From Chthonomonadales bacterium (GTDB lineage: Bacteria > Armatimonadota > Chthonomonadetes > Chthonomonadales > CAJBBX01): 64,000 nt of DNA. Positions 8,385 to 18,586 of this stretch are shown one piece after another (the first letter of the stretch is position 1; the number at the start of each line of letters is the position of its first letter). The notes beneath the pieces are model-generated. The model worked only from the letters and a program-made list of their open reading frames with translations, searched no databases and was not told the origin of the DNA. The position numbers and the translations under genes are program-made. The stretch lies in the NCBI GenBank assembly GCA_027459625.1, contig DAIDHP010000002.1, positions 1-64,000 of the forward strand, read 5' to 3'.

Positions 8385-10715
8385 ATGATAATTCGTCACG
8401 TCATTATTGTCGTATCGTTGCTCGCGGTTTCACGGGCGTTGGGGCAACAGACGCCCACGGGTCTCGCTCTGCCGCATACGGAGGCTGTGCGGGACGCGCT
8501 GACGTTTCCGGAGCCATCGCAGGTGCGAATAGGGGGCTTGCTCGGGTGGCCGTACGATATCAACGAGAGAAACCGGCTTCTTACGATCAGCGAATCCGAT
8601 CTTCTTTCGGGCTTCCAGCTTCGTCCGGGTTCGCAGGCGTGGATCGGGGAGCATATTGGGAAGTGGCTGCATGCGGCGTCGATCGTATGGGCGGCGACGA
8701 AGGATCCAAAGCTGCGAGCCAAGCTGGACCGCGTGGCTTCGGCGTTGATGGACACCCAGGAGCCCGACGGATACCTCGGAACCTACTCGCGCAATGAGCG
8801 ATTTGGATTATATCCCGGGGCGGAATGGGACGTTTGGGTGAACCGCTACTGCCTCACGGGCCTTTTGACCTACTATCAATACACCGGCGACCGCCGCGCC
8901 CTAAAATGCTGCGAAAAGATAGGAGACCTTCTTATCCGAACTTTCGGTCCCGGGAGGAGAAGCATTCTGTCAGCGGGAACGCACGACGGCATGGCTTCCA
9001 CCAGTGCGTTGGCGCCGATGCTGATGTTGTATCGAGCGACGGGCGACAAAAAATACCTGCAATTCGCAAAATACATCGTCTCCTCTTGGGAGGAACCCGG
9101 CGGACCGCAAATACTGAACAAACTGCTTCGAAAAACGCCGTTGAACGAAATAGGGGACGGCAAAGCCTACGAGATGGAGTTGAACCTGAACGGCATTTGC
9201 GAGCTTTATCGCGTGACTGGAGATCGGAAATACCTGGTAGCCGCATTGAACGCATGGAGGGACATCCGGGATAACCGCCTGTATATCACCGGAAGCGGAT
9301 CGATACGCGAATGCTGGGGCGGTGACCACGTTCTGCCGGATGACCAGAGCGACAACATCTGCGAAACATGCGTCACCGTCACTTGGATGCAGTTCAACAT
9401 GCAGTTGTTACGGCTCACGGGCGAGGCGAAGTTCGCGGATGAGTTGGAGAAGACCATTTACAATCATCTTCTCGCCGCTCAGAGCCCGCTCGGTTCCGAT
9501 TGGTGTTACTACACCTCCCTGGACGGTTTCAAGCCTTACGATTCCGCAATGACTTGCTGTCACTCCAGCGGACCGAGAGGAATCGCACTCATTCCTCTTG
9601 CCGCTTACGGCAGGGAGAGTTCTGCGATTGCGGTCAATCTCTACGTCCCCTCGACCTGTACGATCCCCATGGGATCAGGGAGCGTAATTTTGAAACAAGC
9701 GACGGATTATCCTCTCTCGGGAAGAGTAATTCTTTCCGTGAAGGGTCGAGGAATCCGCTCCCCTTTCACCCTGAAATTGCGCAAACCAGTTTGGTGCAGC
9801 GGGATGGAAGTCAAGTTGAATGGTCAAAAACTGGCGGCGACGATCAAAAACGGTTATTGGGAAATTCACCGGCATTGGGGGGATGAATCGAAATTGGAGA
9901 TCGGCTTTCCGATTACAGGGAAGTTGGTTCCGGGTCAATACGGCAACTCCGGGAGGGTGGCTGTTTGCTACGGCCCGCTGGTTTTGGCGTACGATCAAGG
10001 GTGGAACAACGATGTCCCGCCGATGCGAACAGCGATAGACATTCCCGCCTCATTCAAACATCGTTCGCAACCGATTAATATAAAGCCTCAAGGAGGCTGG
10101 AAAAATCCGGTTTTCGTCATCCAAGGGGAGCAGTTAACGGTGTCCGGCAGGCATCGCGCCGCTCTAAAGTTCGTCCCCTTCTACGCGGCGGGTGCGACCG
10201 GCAAAAGGTATTGCATCTGGATGCAACCCCCCCATACATTGAGATTGCGGCGAATCTCGCTGTTCTCTCAGGGAACCGCAACGCGATCCAGGGAGGGAAA
10301 TCGCACCGGAGATATTCGCAATCCCGCCCCCGGGGTTTTCGTGGTGACCTACGATGGCACCAAACAGGAACAAGACTGGTACGCCATCCGACTCGATTCC
10401 CCTGTGACCGTGAGCGAGATACGGTTTACGCAGGGCGGATTGTTTCACGATGGCGGATGGTTTGACACCACGGACGGCAAGCCAGTGATACAGATTCAAA
10501 AGGAGCCGGACGGATCGTGGGGCGACCTCGCCACTCTTGCCGAATACCCCTCGACCACCGCAGCAAACCCCGGCGACTTAAGAGAGGGCGAGAAGTTCCA
10601 TGTGGTTTTTCCGCCCGTTAGGATTTACGGTGTGCGCGTGATCGGGCGCCCCGCGTGCGGCGACAACCCCAATCAAAGTTTCAGTTCCTGCGAAGGGCTT
10701 GAGGGGTTTCAATAG
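8385..10715 (+). CDS. Secreted GH127 (DUF1680-type) beta-L-arabinofuranosidase
   Basis: The 776-residue product begins with a signal peptide (about residues 1-20, ending ...RALGQQ). It belongs to glycoside hydrolase family 127, which releases beta-linked L-arabinofuranose from plant glycans or hydroxyproline-linked arabinosides. The catalytic (alpha/alpha)6 barrel covers about 40-430. The E-x-C motif CETC (about 325-329) and the double Cys TCCHSSGPRG (about 390) match the family's zinc-binding glutamate and cysteines, one of which is the nucleophile. The C-terminal third is beta-rich, as in the family's jelly-roll domains, with an extra discoidin-like tail. The start has AGGGGG just upstream. 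It ends in a 7-bp convergent overlap with the next gene. Confidence 0.9.
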   Translation: MIIRHVIIVVSLLAVSRALGQQTPTGLALPHTEAVRDALTFPEPSQVRIGGLLGWPYDINERNRLLTISESDLLSGFQLRPGSQAWIGEHIGKWLHAASIVWAATKDPKLRAKLDRVASALMDTQEPDGYLGTYSRNERFGLYPGAEWDVWVNRYCLTGLLTYYQYTGDRRALKCCEKIGDLLIRTFGPGRRSILSAGTHDGMASTSALAPMLMLYRATGDKKYLQFAKYIVSSWEEPGGPQILNKLLRKTPLNEIGDGKAYEMELNLNGICELYRVTGDRKYLVAALNAWRDIRDNRLYITGSGSIRECWGGDHVLPDDQSDNICETCVTVTWMQFNMQLLRLTGEAKFADELEKTIYNHLLAAQSPLGSDWCYYTSLDGFKPYDSAMTCCHSSGPRGIALIPLAAYGRESSAIAVNLYVPSTCTIPMGSGSVILKQATDYPLSGRVILSVKGRGIRSPFTLKLRKPVWCSGMEVKLNGQKLAATIKNGYWEIHRHWGDESKLEIGFPITGKLVPGQYGNSGRVAVCYGPLVLAYDQGWNNDVPPMRTAIDIPASFKHRSQPINIKPQGGWKNPVFVIQGEQLTVSGRHRAALKFVPFYAAGATGKRYCIWMQPPHTLRLRRISLFSQGTATRSREGNRTGDIRNPAPGVFVVTYDGTKQEQDWYAIRLDSPVTVSEIRFTQGGLFHDGGWFDTTDGKPVIQIQKEPDGSWGDLATLAEYPSTTAANPGDLREGEKFHVVFPPVRIYGVRVIGRPACGDNPNQSFSSCEGLEGFQ

Positions 10716-12814
10716 TCTGGCTCGCAGCGCAGAAGTTCCAACTGATAGGCGAGGACGTTGTTTTGCCACACGGCGGAGTTGACCAAAGCCCCTCGCCATT
10801 CCCCGCCATCCGGCGAGCGGTATGTTGCCGTGAGGGTGTACCATCCCCACCATTGGGAGCCGTTTGCGGTCATGCCGGCAGGGATGGAGGAAAGAAGGAA
10901 GCCCCCTCGCTCGTCCGTGTCCGTTTCCGCCACCAGGTCTCCTCCGGAGAGTAGTTGCACATGAGCCTTGCCGGCGGGGGAGGATAATCCTTCCGGTGTT
11001 CGGCATAGGCAAAGTCCCGAAATCGCCCCCCTATTCGCGGATGTATACGACAGTGTAATGACGGTCGGGCTTGGCGGGGGAAGGTTCGGAGCGCACTCCC
11101 ATCCTTGGAACCACGGGGAGAAAATCCAGGAGTTATATCCTTGGCGCCAAGCGCCGATATGATATCTGCCCGCCGGGATGTCCCTCATGTCGAACTGATA
11201 ATTCCCATAGGCGTCGGAAATCGCCGTCAGCGGGATAAAGCTCCGAGATGAGAGATCGTATAGATGAACCTGAGCGTTTCTGACTGGCAACGCTTGTTCC
11301 GTGATAACCTTTCCGGTCCAAAATGAGGCAGGCTCGCCCACCCTCGCCCAAGCCGTCGCCCACATCGACACGCCTGAGAGCGGGTATGACGAATACTCCT
11401 GCAGGGTCCAAAGCGTGCCGTCGTCAAGGGGATCAACGCAGGTGGTCGTGAAGTCTCCCCAGCGATTTTTTCCGGATGTCTTCACCTTATAATAAGCGGC
11501 GGTGCCGTGCGCGTAGACCGTGGCGGGCGATAGCGCGTTAGGGGGGTCCCCATGGAGGTGCGTGGAGAAAGCCGCGGAGGGGTAATCGTCCGCTTCGAAT
11601 TTGGTGAAGCCGATCAACGCATCCCCGTTACGGTTGACCGCCAAAGAGGGATAGACGTACTGGCAATGACCCGTGGTGTCATCCATCCTGCCTCGTTGAA
11701 GGATGTCCCCCTTGAGACTCAACTGCCACCATTGGATGGATGCTCGAGTGGGATGTTTGGAGGGCAGAAAGATTGTGTGAGCGCCCCACAGAGTGTGATT
11801 GCGAATCACGCAGTTTTGCATACGGGAATCAAAGCAGTAGATGCGATGGGTGGTTGACGCCTGTTGTGCGATATCGTCGTCTCCGCCCGCCATCGTCGCC
11901 CATCTCTCACTCACCGTGGGGTAAGCGATTCCCAGCAGCGCTTTCTCCTCGCCAGGCTCTCCTTGAATGGCGGAGAGTCTGATGGTTCCGGCTCCTCCGC
12001 TCCAATCCTGCAGGAGGAATAGATCGTCGGAGTCGCCGTCGAGATTGACGGCGGGCGCGAACGACGAGGCGATCTCCTGGAAGCGCGTATAAGCTCCGAT
12101 GCCCCCGCGCGACAGGTCCGAAGCGGAAAAGATCAGGATATTCCCCTTTGCGAAGCTGTCGGTGTTCAGGTCATAGAGGTTAGCGGTGATCGCTATCTTA
12201 TCCCCGGCGTAACCGAGCATATCGTAGTCCGCCCAGTATTTGTCGGTGATATCCGCGTCGATTTTCCAAAATGTCCATCCCTCGTAAGGATCTTCGCCAT
12301 CCGACATCGCGAGGAGCAGCGATGCTTGTATCGAATGAGAATCGCAGCACGCGCTTGCTATCCAGCGTTTGAGGAAGGGGTTGTAAAGGCATCTGGGGTC
12401 GAAAGGCCCGCGATCCGTGGCGAATTGCCCCAGTGCGCTCCAAAACTGCTTCAGAGGCATGATGGCGAGTTGCGCTCCCGCTCTCGTGGTGATGCGCACC
12501 TGGGAATTATGCATGGTCATCAGGTGGTAAGGACCAACCGCCCCCGACACTCCCGGCGGAATGGTTGAGTTATCATCCTTTAGCCCTGGAAGCACGCGGC
12601 ACACCAAATTCCTCGTTTGGAAATAGACGCGCGCGGCGTTGACCAGGGCGGATTTCGAGGTGTAGGTAAGATCGGTTCGGAGATTTAAATGCGCCTTGAG
12701 AATCGGGACATCCCTCACTCCGTTGAGCGGGGAGGACGCAGCCTGCACAACGCCCCCCAAAAGACAAAACAGGTAAGCGGATACGGCGCATCTGATGAGG
12801 TTTCCGGGTTTCAT
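10709..12814 (-). CDS. Secreted propeller-like protein with C-terminal carboxypeptidase-regulatory-type domains
   Basis: The 701-residue protein has a clear signal peptide (about 1-26, ending ...GVVQAASS). Residues about 60-490 are beta-rich and read like a secreted propeller (repeated aromatic/Asp-rich strands, an acidic patch DGDSDDLF). Residues about 495-590 and 600-690 look like two prealbumin-like, carboxypeptidase-regulatory-type folds (A-x-V-x-L, DAYGNYQF, IPAGRYHIGAW; TDERGGFLLSSIPAG). AAGGAG lies seven bases before the ATG. No catalytic motif was recognised. A role in binding or displaying extracellular polymers is only a guess from the fold. Confidence 0.75.
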   Translation of the reverse strand: MKPGNLIRCAVSAYLFCLLGGVVQAASSPLNGVRDVPILKAHLNLRTDLTYTSKSALVNAARVYFQTRNLVCRVLPGLKDDNSTIPPGVSGAVGPYHLMTMHNSQVRITTRAGAQLAIMPLKQFWSALGQFATDRGPFDPRCLYNPFLKRWIASACCDSHSIQASLLLAMSDGEDPYEGWTFWKIDADITDKYWADYDMLGYAGDKIAITANLYDLNTDSFAKGNILIFSASDLSRGGIGAYTRFQEIASSFAPAVNLDGDSDDLFLLQDWSGGAGTIRLSAIQGEPGEEKALLGIAYPTVSERWATMAGGDDDIAQQASTTHRIYCFDSRMQNCVIRNHTLWGAHTIFLPSKHPTRASIQWWQLSLKGDILQRGRMDDTTGHCQYVYPSLAVNRNGDALIGFTKFEADDYPSAAFSTHLHGDPPNALSPATVYAHGTAAYYKVKTSGKNRWGDFTTTCVDPLDDGTLWTLQEYSSYPLSGVSMWATAWARVGEPASFWTGKVITEQALPVRNAQVHLYDLSSRSFIPLTAISDAYGNYQFDMRDIPAGRYHIGAWRQGYNSWIFSPWFQGWECAPNLPPPSPTVITLSYTSANRGAISGLCLCRTPEGLSSPAGKAHVQLLSGGDLVAETDTDERGGFLLSSIPAGMTANGSQWWGWYTLTATYRSPDGGEWRGALVNSAVWQNNVLAYQLELLRCEPDY

Positions 12815-13097
12815 ACTGTCACTCCTTGTCCGTCATGGGCGGAGCCATCCAACTCAAAACGAGCGCTATCACGGGAATTTCAGCGGAATGTCCCTTTGCT
12901 TGTAGGACATTTTCCCGTCTAGTCATAGCAATGGGGAGATTTTTCTGTCACATGCATTGATTATAATGCATCTTTTATGCCATGATATCCTTCAAATCTA
13001 AATTAATCACGCCCATGTTACGAGAGGGATACCCTCCAAAGAAGACTTGATTTTTACCTTAAGATATGATAATATTCAGTTATCATAATCCCCCGTG

Positions 13098-13127
13098 TGC
13101 GAATCGCCTCTAAACTTGCGAATCGCC
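13098..13127. repeat. Pair of 11-bp direct repeats in the divergent intergenic region
   Basis: TGCGAATCGCC occurs at 13098-13108 and 13117-13127, a 19-bp period, in the 497-bp gap between divergent genes 12814 and 13312. Two-turn spacing of identical half-sites is typical of activator or repressor sites, but no regulator is linked here. Apart from this pair and the promoter candidate at 13248, I see nothing in this gap. Confidence 0.45.
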
Positions 13128-13245
13128 AAGGATCTCGAAGTCTATATTATTCAGATCGCAGCAATACAAACTTGGCGGGCGTTTGCTGAAGTTTGGATTA
13201 TGCATACAACCGCGTTTTTGTAAATTTCGTACAGTCACCTCTGTT

Positions 13246-13253
13246 GATATACT
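13246..13253 (+). promoter_or_regulatory. Extended -10 promoter candidate for the M28-like/FtsX operon
   Basis: TATACT at 13248-13253 is preceded by TG at the extended -10 position (13245-13246 region, reading TTGATATACT). The -35 region is poor, as is common with extended -10 promoters. It would give a leader of about 50 bases to the ATG at 13312. Confidence 0.4.
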
Positions 13254-13311
13254 ATTGTCGCGCTCTCCATGAGGCGTTTCGACAAATGGAGAAGTGGAAA
13301 GGACAGCGCGG

Positions 13312-16300
13312 ATGAAATCCTCTCGGGCTTGGTCCGTTGGGTCACGTATCTGTGTTCCCGCAATTATATTGATATTAGGTTTGGGATTCACGCAAGCTCG
13401 CGCCGATGATTCTACAACCACCGCCAGCCCGGCTTTGCAAAAGGAATATCGTTTCCTCTTCAACCAAGTCAATCCTGATTATTTGAAGCAAACCGTGGAC
13501 ACGCTAGCGTCGATGAAGTCGCGTGTCGCCGGTTACCCAGGTGACGCGGACGCTGCAAAGTACGTCGAGAATCAATTTCGCCAGATTGGCTTGTTGAACA
13601 TACGCACCGAGCCTTTTCCTGTCACGGTTCCCATGGACGAGGGCGACGCAAAAATCTCTCTTGTTTCCAATTCAGCGCTTCCCCAAGGCGGGGGGAAACC
13701 GAAAGCATCCGTCCCATCAAAATCCGCCATCCCATCCGCCCATCTTTATCCCCTCTGGCCCAATCTGGTTCGCACCTCTCAATTGCCGGAAGCCGGTCTG
13801 ACCGCTCCTCTAATCTACGTTGGAGACGGCAAACTCAGCAATTTCAACGGCAAAAACGTTGCAGGCAGCATCGTAATGGTGAATTTCAACAGCGGTTCCC
13901 AATGGCTGAACGCCCCAAGGCTGGGAGCCAAGGCTGTTATCTTTATAGAGCCGGATACCACCATGCGCGGGGAGGCGGAGGATAAGTTCATCTCAATCCC
14001 CATCGCCATACCTCGTTTCTGGTTGAAAAAATCCGAAGCCGCACCGTTTCTCGCAGCCGCGACTTTAGGCGACGCGACATGTCACATTCAATGCGACATG
14101 CCCTGGGTCACAAGGACGGCTTCCAACATCTTCGGAATGATCCCCGGAACCGATCCCGTGATGAGCAAGCAGATCATCGTAATCGAGGGATATTTTGATT
14201 CCATGTCCGTTGTACCCTCATTGGCTCCGGGAGCGGAAACATCGTGCGGGATCGCCAGTCTGCTCGATTTGGCGCGTATTTACAAGGCAAACCCGCCCAA
14301 GAGAACCGTTTGGTTCATCGCCACGGACGCCCATAACCTCGCGCTGCAGGGTATACGCGAATATTTGAATCAACACATGGATAATTGGATGGCTCCCAGC
14401 ATGCTGGAGAAGGCTGAATCCCGTCGGTATTCCTTGACCACCACCATTTGGCTTCTGGGCGTTTTGATCTTGCTCGTCATCTGGTTCCTCAACAGGGTGC
14501 TCAAATCGAAAAACGCGAAAGGATGGAAGAGGATCGACGCCGGATCATGGGTGCTCGCCTCGTTTATCATAATCCTTCTGTTTTTCAATATTGGATTTCA
14601 ATTCGTCAAAACAGACAATCCTCTGCGTCATCCGCATGAAATATATCTTTGGGCCGGGTTGGATCTCACTAGCCAATCTCGAGGTGTGGGGATTTTTTAC
14701 AAGGGTTGGTATATCGACTGCCGAGAGGATATTCAAAGCAAATTCTCCGATATCGCCCGAGTGTGCAGGGAGAATGCGGCGAAGATTGGGCAAACCCTCG
14801 GATTTGACAGCACGAACTATTTCGCGGACGGTGTGAACCCCATTGATGGCAAAAGCTGGAGAAACTTCATCCCCGGAAAGCCCGCGTTCGATTCCGAGAT
14901 TGTCACCATGGCGCAGGGGAATGGAATCACGTTCGCGACAACCGATGATTCCCGTGAGCTTGTGGACACCCCATTTGACACTGCAAATCACGTCAACATT
15001 GCTAATCTGGCGTTCCAGACAAAACTCCTCGCTTGCGAATTCTATAACATCCTTAATGATTCCAACGCTCCTGGCGACGTGAACGCTCAGCGCATGCCCA
15101 TAACCGATCCTTCGCAATGGTCACGAATGGCTCTTCAGGGCGGCTTCGCCACCGTCAAGGGACGAGTGACGATGTTCGATCCGAGGAAGAGTTTTATGGC
15201 TTATCCCGATCCGATCCTCGCCGGATCCCTGGCGGTGTTGAGAAACCGGGTGAAAACCTACATGGGGGTTCGCGCGGACATGGTGGAGGAGGTGAATCCG
15301 CCCGATTCGAAGCAAGGGGTTAATTCTTTCGCCTTCTACGGAATTCCGCCTCTTACAACATACGGCGGTCCGGCGACGATCAGAGTGGCGGCGTATCATT
15401 TGGACAGCCGGAGCTATGTGGAAGAGCGCGACCCCAACACGAACCAGGTCATTGAGAAAAATGGGAAGCCGGTGATGATCCCCAACCCCAACAAAGGGGA
15501 GATTAACTATGCTCCGGATCAAGGGGTGATGGGAGCCCAGTTCGAGCCTCTCGATATGAGCATCACCACCGCCACCAAGGTGATCTCAATCGTGGAATTT
15601 CGATGCGTGCCCACCGCCATTTACGATTTGGTGGACCAGCAATCCTTAAACGCATTGAATACGCTCACTATTTTGGATGGCACCACGAACGGTTCTCCGC
15701 GAATGTACGGATACGCATTCGACCCGCAGGATCCGGGTATGGTGGGTTCCTATGTCGAGGACATGGCGGTTATCTTCTCGCAGCCTGGCACGCGTTTGAA
15801 GATCATGATGGGGTATGGGCCTGCGAATACGAGCCTCCTTTTAATCAATCCGATTTACAACCCGAAGAAGCCGTTCGCGGCTTCGAACCAGGCGGATGGC
15901 ATCGGTTATCTTGTCGGAGGTAATCCCCACGAGGCGCAGGATGCCGAACTGATGACGATCACCCAGGAAAAATATGATCCAACCCGGGAGATCGCCAGGG
16001 GCGGAGCCATATACAACACCGCTCTGCATGTCGCCAAGGATATGTGGGCGTTGGACGATTTCCGTATTAAGCGTCTTGCGAAATACAGGATCATCAATCA
16101 AGGTATCAACTCCCTTCATAATCTCGCCGCTCAATACATAGCCAAAGCCGAACAGGATCAGAAGGAAAAGAACTGGGAGCTATTCGACGCCGATAGTCGT
16201 GCGGCTTGGGGGTTTGAATCCCGAGCGTACCCGGATGTCCAAGCCACGGCGGTGGATGTCGTGGAGGGGGTGCTTTTCTACCTGGCTCTGCTCATTCCAT

Positions 16301-18381
16301 TTGCATACTTCATGGAGCGTCTCATCTTCGGCTCCTATGATTTGAAACGGCAGTTAGGCTGGGCTTCGCTCATCTTCCTCGCCATCTTCCTGATATTCAC
16401 CCAGGTTCATCCGGCGTTTGAGATCACGATGAACCCAATCATCGTTTTGCTCGCGTTTATCATGCTGGCTCTCTCAAGCATCGTGATGATACTCATTACG
16501 GGCAAGTTCGAGGAGCAACTCAAGCAGATGAACAAGGAGATGTCCGGTGTGCACAAAGCGGATATCGGACGCGTCTCCGTCGCACTCGCCGCCTTCAATC
16601 TGGGGATATCGAACATGCGCCGTCGCAAGGCGCGAACCGTTCTGACATGCATCACTTTAATACTGCTCACTTTCACGGTTTTGTCATTCACTTCCGTTGT
16701 GCAGACAATGCGCTTTAATAAAGTCCCATCTCAGGGGATACCGCGATACAACGGCTTAATGATCCGCACCGCCATGTGGGATCCGCTTCAGAATCCGGCA
16801 TACACCGAGTTGAGCGATGAGTATGGAACCAAGTATCATGTGGCTCCTCGCGCATGGTTCTTCGGCACCCAGTTGGGCGAGCAATCCTTCCTAACCCTCA
16901 AACGAGCGGACAGGCATTATGATGCGAAGGCTCTTGTGGGGATGTCGCCCCAGGAGGCGTACATCACCCGACCGCAGGACGCATTAATCGCCGGTCGATG
17001 GTTCCAGAAGGGGGACACGTATGCAATCATCCTGCCGAGCAACATTGCCAACGCTCTAAGGATATCCACGAACGAGGTGGGCAAGGCCACGGTGACATAC
17101 GCCGGCGTGGATTACACTGTTATCGGCATCCTTGACAATCAGAAGTTAAAGAGGATTACCGACTTGGATAACGAGCCGATCACCCCCGTGGACTTTATCC
17201 TGATGCAGAAGCTAAACAATCAAGGGAAGGGCGGGAATAGTTCCGGTTTCCGTGAATACACTCACCTCGAGCCGGATTCGGTGTTTTTCATCCCATACCG
17301 CACCGCCACCGATCTCGGCGCCCAGTTGCGCTCAATCGCAATTGATTTCGGCAATCCGGACGTGGTGGCGCAGAAATTAGGCTTGTTGATGCCGCGCTTG
17401 GATTTGAACCTTTACGCCGGGCGAATCCCGACGAACGGAGAGCGACCGACTATCGTGCGCTACTCATCCATCGCCGCAACATCGAGCAAAGGCATGGAGT
17501 TGGTTTTCTTCCCGGTATTGATCGCGGCTCTGATCGTTCTGAACACGATGCTCGGTTCCGTTTTCGAGAGGGTGAAGGAGATACATATCTTCTCCTCCAT
17601 TGGATTGGCGCCTTCTCATATTGCGATGCTATTCATCGCGGAAGCCTTGGTGTACGCCATCATTGGGTCGGTCGCAGGCTATCTGCTGGGTCAGTTGGCA
17701 ACCAAAGTGCTTGTCCTAACCGGCACATTCCAAGGGCTCTATTTGAACTTCTCCTCGGTTTCAGCGGTGATGACGACAATGGTGGTGGTGACTGTGGTGC
17801 TTCTCTCAACGCTCTACCCTGCGAGGAAAGCCGCCGAAGTGGCGACGCCTGCGATAGATCGCACTTGGCGTGTGCCGGATCCCGACGGGGATGATTGGAC
17901 GATTCCGCTTCCCTTCGCCGTGACGGGCGAGCAAGCCACCGGTCTCAACTCTTTCCTCTCTGAATGGTTCGGAGCTTACGAGGAGTACAGTATCGGAGAT
18001 TTTGTCACCCAGGACGTGGAGACGGAGGAGTTTTTGGTGGATGTGTCATCGCTTATAAATCTTTCGAGGGTCAAGCTGGATGCCGATGAGATTCCGGAAA
18101 CGTTACCCGGATATCGCATTCACTCCATGTGCTGGCTGGCTCCGTTCGATCTGGGGGTAAGCCAAAAGGTAATGATAGAATCCGTTCCCACGGAGATGCT
18201 GGATGTGTATGAGATACGAGTGATAATCCACAGGGAAAGCGGCGATATTTCAAACTGGAAACGGGTGAATCGTAGGTTCCTTAACACCTTGCGGAAGCAA
18301 TTCCTGATTTGGAGGACATTAAAGCAAGGTGAGCGAGAGAGGTATATGACGGATAAAACGCAGCCTCAAGTCGCTGATTGA
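13312..18381 (+). CDS. Giant M28-peptidase-like/FtsX permease fusion
   Basis: A protein of about 1,689 residues. Order of parts: signal peptide (1-30, ...GFTQARA), peptidase M28-type lead region (about 40-150), PA-like insert (about 165-250), M28-like core (about 285-365), two membrane helices (about 375-435), a large extracytoplasmic region (about 440-980), three helices (about 985-1075), then an FtsX permease module with its first helix near 1110, an extracytoplasmic MacB-like region and three closing helices (about 1393-1505), and a soluble tail of about 180 residues. The M28 metal ligands look lost: the usual H-x-D reads GYFDS, D-D-N-x-S-G reads ETSCG, and the catalytic E-E reads DA. I infer a peptidase-derived, probably inactive binding domain feeding an ABC permease. 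I prefer the ATG at 13312 (GGAAAGGA upstream) to the in-frame GTG at 13294. It heads a run of seven genes ending with the cognate ATPase. Confidence 0.85.
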   Translation: MKSSRAWSVGSRICVPAIILILGLGFTQARADDSTTTASPALQKEYRFLFNQVNPDYLKQTVDTLASMKSRVAGYPGDADAAKYVENQFRQIGLLNIRTEPFPVTVPMDEGDAKISLVSNSALPQGGGKPKASVPSKSAIPSAHLYPLWPNLVRTSQLPEAGLTAPLIYVGDGKLSNFNGKNVAGSIVMVNFNSGSQWLNAPRLGAKAVIFIEPDTTMRGEAEDKFISIPIAIPRFWLKKSEAAPFLAAATLGDATCHIQCDMPWVTRTASNIFGMIPGTDPVMSKQIIVIEGYFDSMSVVPSLAPGAETSCGIASLLDLARIYKANPPKRTVWFIATDAHNLALQGIREYLNQHMDNWMAPSMLEKAESRRYSLTTTIWLLGVLILLVIWFLNRVLKSKNAKGWKRIDAGSWVLASFIIILLFFNIGFQFVKTDNPLRHPHEIYLWAGLDLTSQSRGVGIFYKGWYIDCREDIQSKFSDIARVCRENAAKIGQTLGFDSTNYFADGVNPIDGKSWRNFIPGKPAFDSEIVTMAQGNGITFATTDDSRELVDTPFDTANHVNIANLAFQTKLLACEFYNILNDSNAPGDVNAQRMPITDPSQWSRMALQGGFATVKGRVTMFDPRKSFMAYPDPILAGSLAVLRNRVKTYMGVRADMVEEVNPPDSKQGVNSFAFYGIPPLTTYGGPATIRVAAYHLDSRSYVEERDPNTNQVIEKNGKPVMIPNPNKGEINYAPDQGVMGAQFEPLDMSITTATKVISIVEFRCVPTAIYDLVDQQSLNALNTLTILDGTTNGSPRMYGYAFDPQDPGMVGSYVEDMAVIFSQPGTRLKIMMGYGPANTSLLLINPIYNPKKPFAASNQADGIGYLVGGNPHEAQDAELMTITQEKYDPTREIARGGAIYNTALHVAKDMWALDDFRIKRLAKYRIINQGINSLHNLAAQYIAKAEQDQKEKNWELFDADSRAAWGFESRAYPDVQATAVDVVEGVLFYLALLIPFAYFMERLIFGSYDLKRQLGWASLIFLAIFLIFTQVHPAFEITMNPIIVLLAFIMLALSSIVMILITGKFEEQLKQMNKEMSGVHKADIGRVSVALAAFNLGISNMRRRKARTVLTCITLILLTFTVLSFTSVVQTMRFNKVPSQGIPRYNGLMIRTAMWDPLQNPAYTELSDEYGTKYHVAPRAWFFGTQLGEQSFLTLKRADRHYDAKALVGMSPQEAYITRPQDALIAGRWFQKGDTYAIILPSNIANALRISTNEVGKATVTYAGVDYTVIGILDNQKLKRITDLDNEPITPVDFILMQKLNNQGKGGNSSGFREYTHLEPDSVFFIPYRTATDLGAQLRSIAIDFGNPDVVAQKLGLLMPRLDLNLYAGRIPTNGERPTIVRYSSIAATSSKGMELVFFPVLIAALIVLNTMLGSVFERVKEIHIFSSIGLAPSHIAMLFIAEALVYAIIGSVAGYLLGQLATKVLVLTGTFQGLYLNFSSVSAVMTTMVVVTVVLLSTLYPARKAAEVATPAIDRTWRVPDPDGDDWTIPLPFAVTGEQATGLNSFLSEWFGAYEEYSIGDFVTQDVETEEFLVDVSSLINLSRVKLDADEIPETLPGYRIHSMCWLAPFDLGVSQKVMIESVPTEMLDVYEIRVIIHRESGDISNWKRVNRRFLNTLRKQFLIWRTLKQGERERYMTDKTQPQVAD

Positions 18382-18586
18382 TACAAATCCTCGGCTGTCG
18401 CGAACGAATCGTTGCCGCATGGCTCATTGGAAATCTTCGCGAGTTTGCAATAGCCGGTCTCATTCCGTTTTATTTCGCTGGTAACAGATGGTATTGTTGT
18501 GTTTTTATATTCAGTAAGAAGGGTAAATTTCAGGAGCCAATACCTTTCGCCATAGGAGAGGATCCTGAAGGAAGGAGGACGCACGC

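Noticed and set aside
13110-13472. Minus-strand open frame across the cluster's promoter region
   Set aside because: It overlaps the signal-peptide region of the M28-like/FtsX gene and the direct repeats; no family features and no ribosome site.
14200-14400. Active aminopeptidase (M28)
   Set aside because: Key metal and catalytic residues are replaced, so I annotate a peptidase-like domain only.
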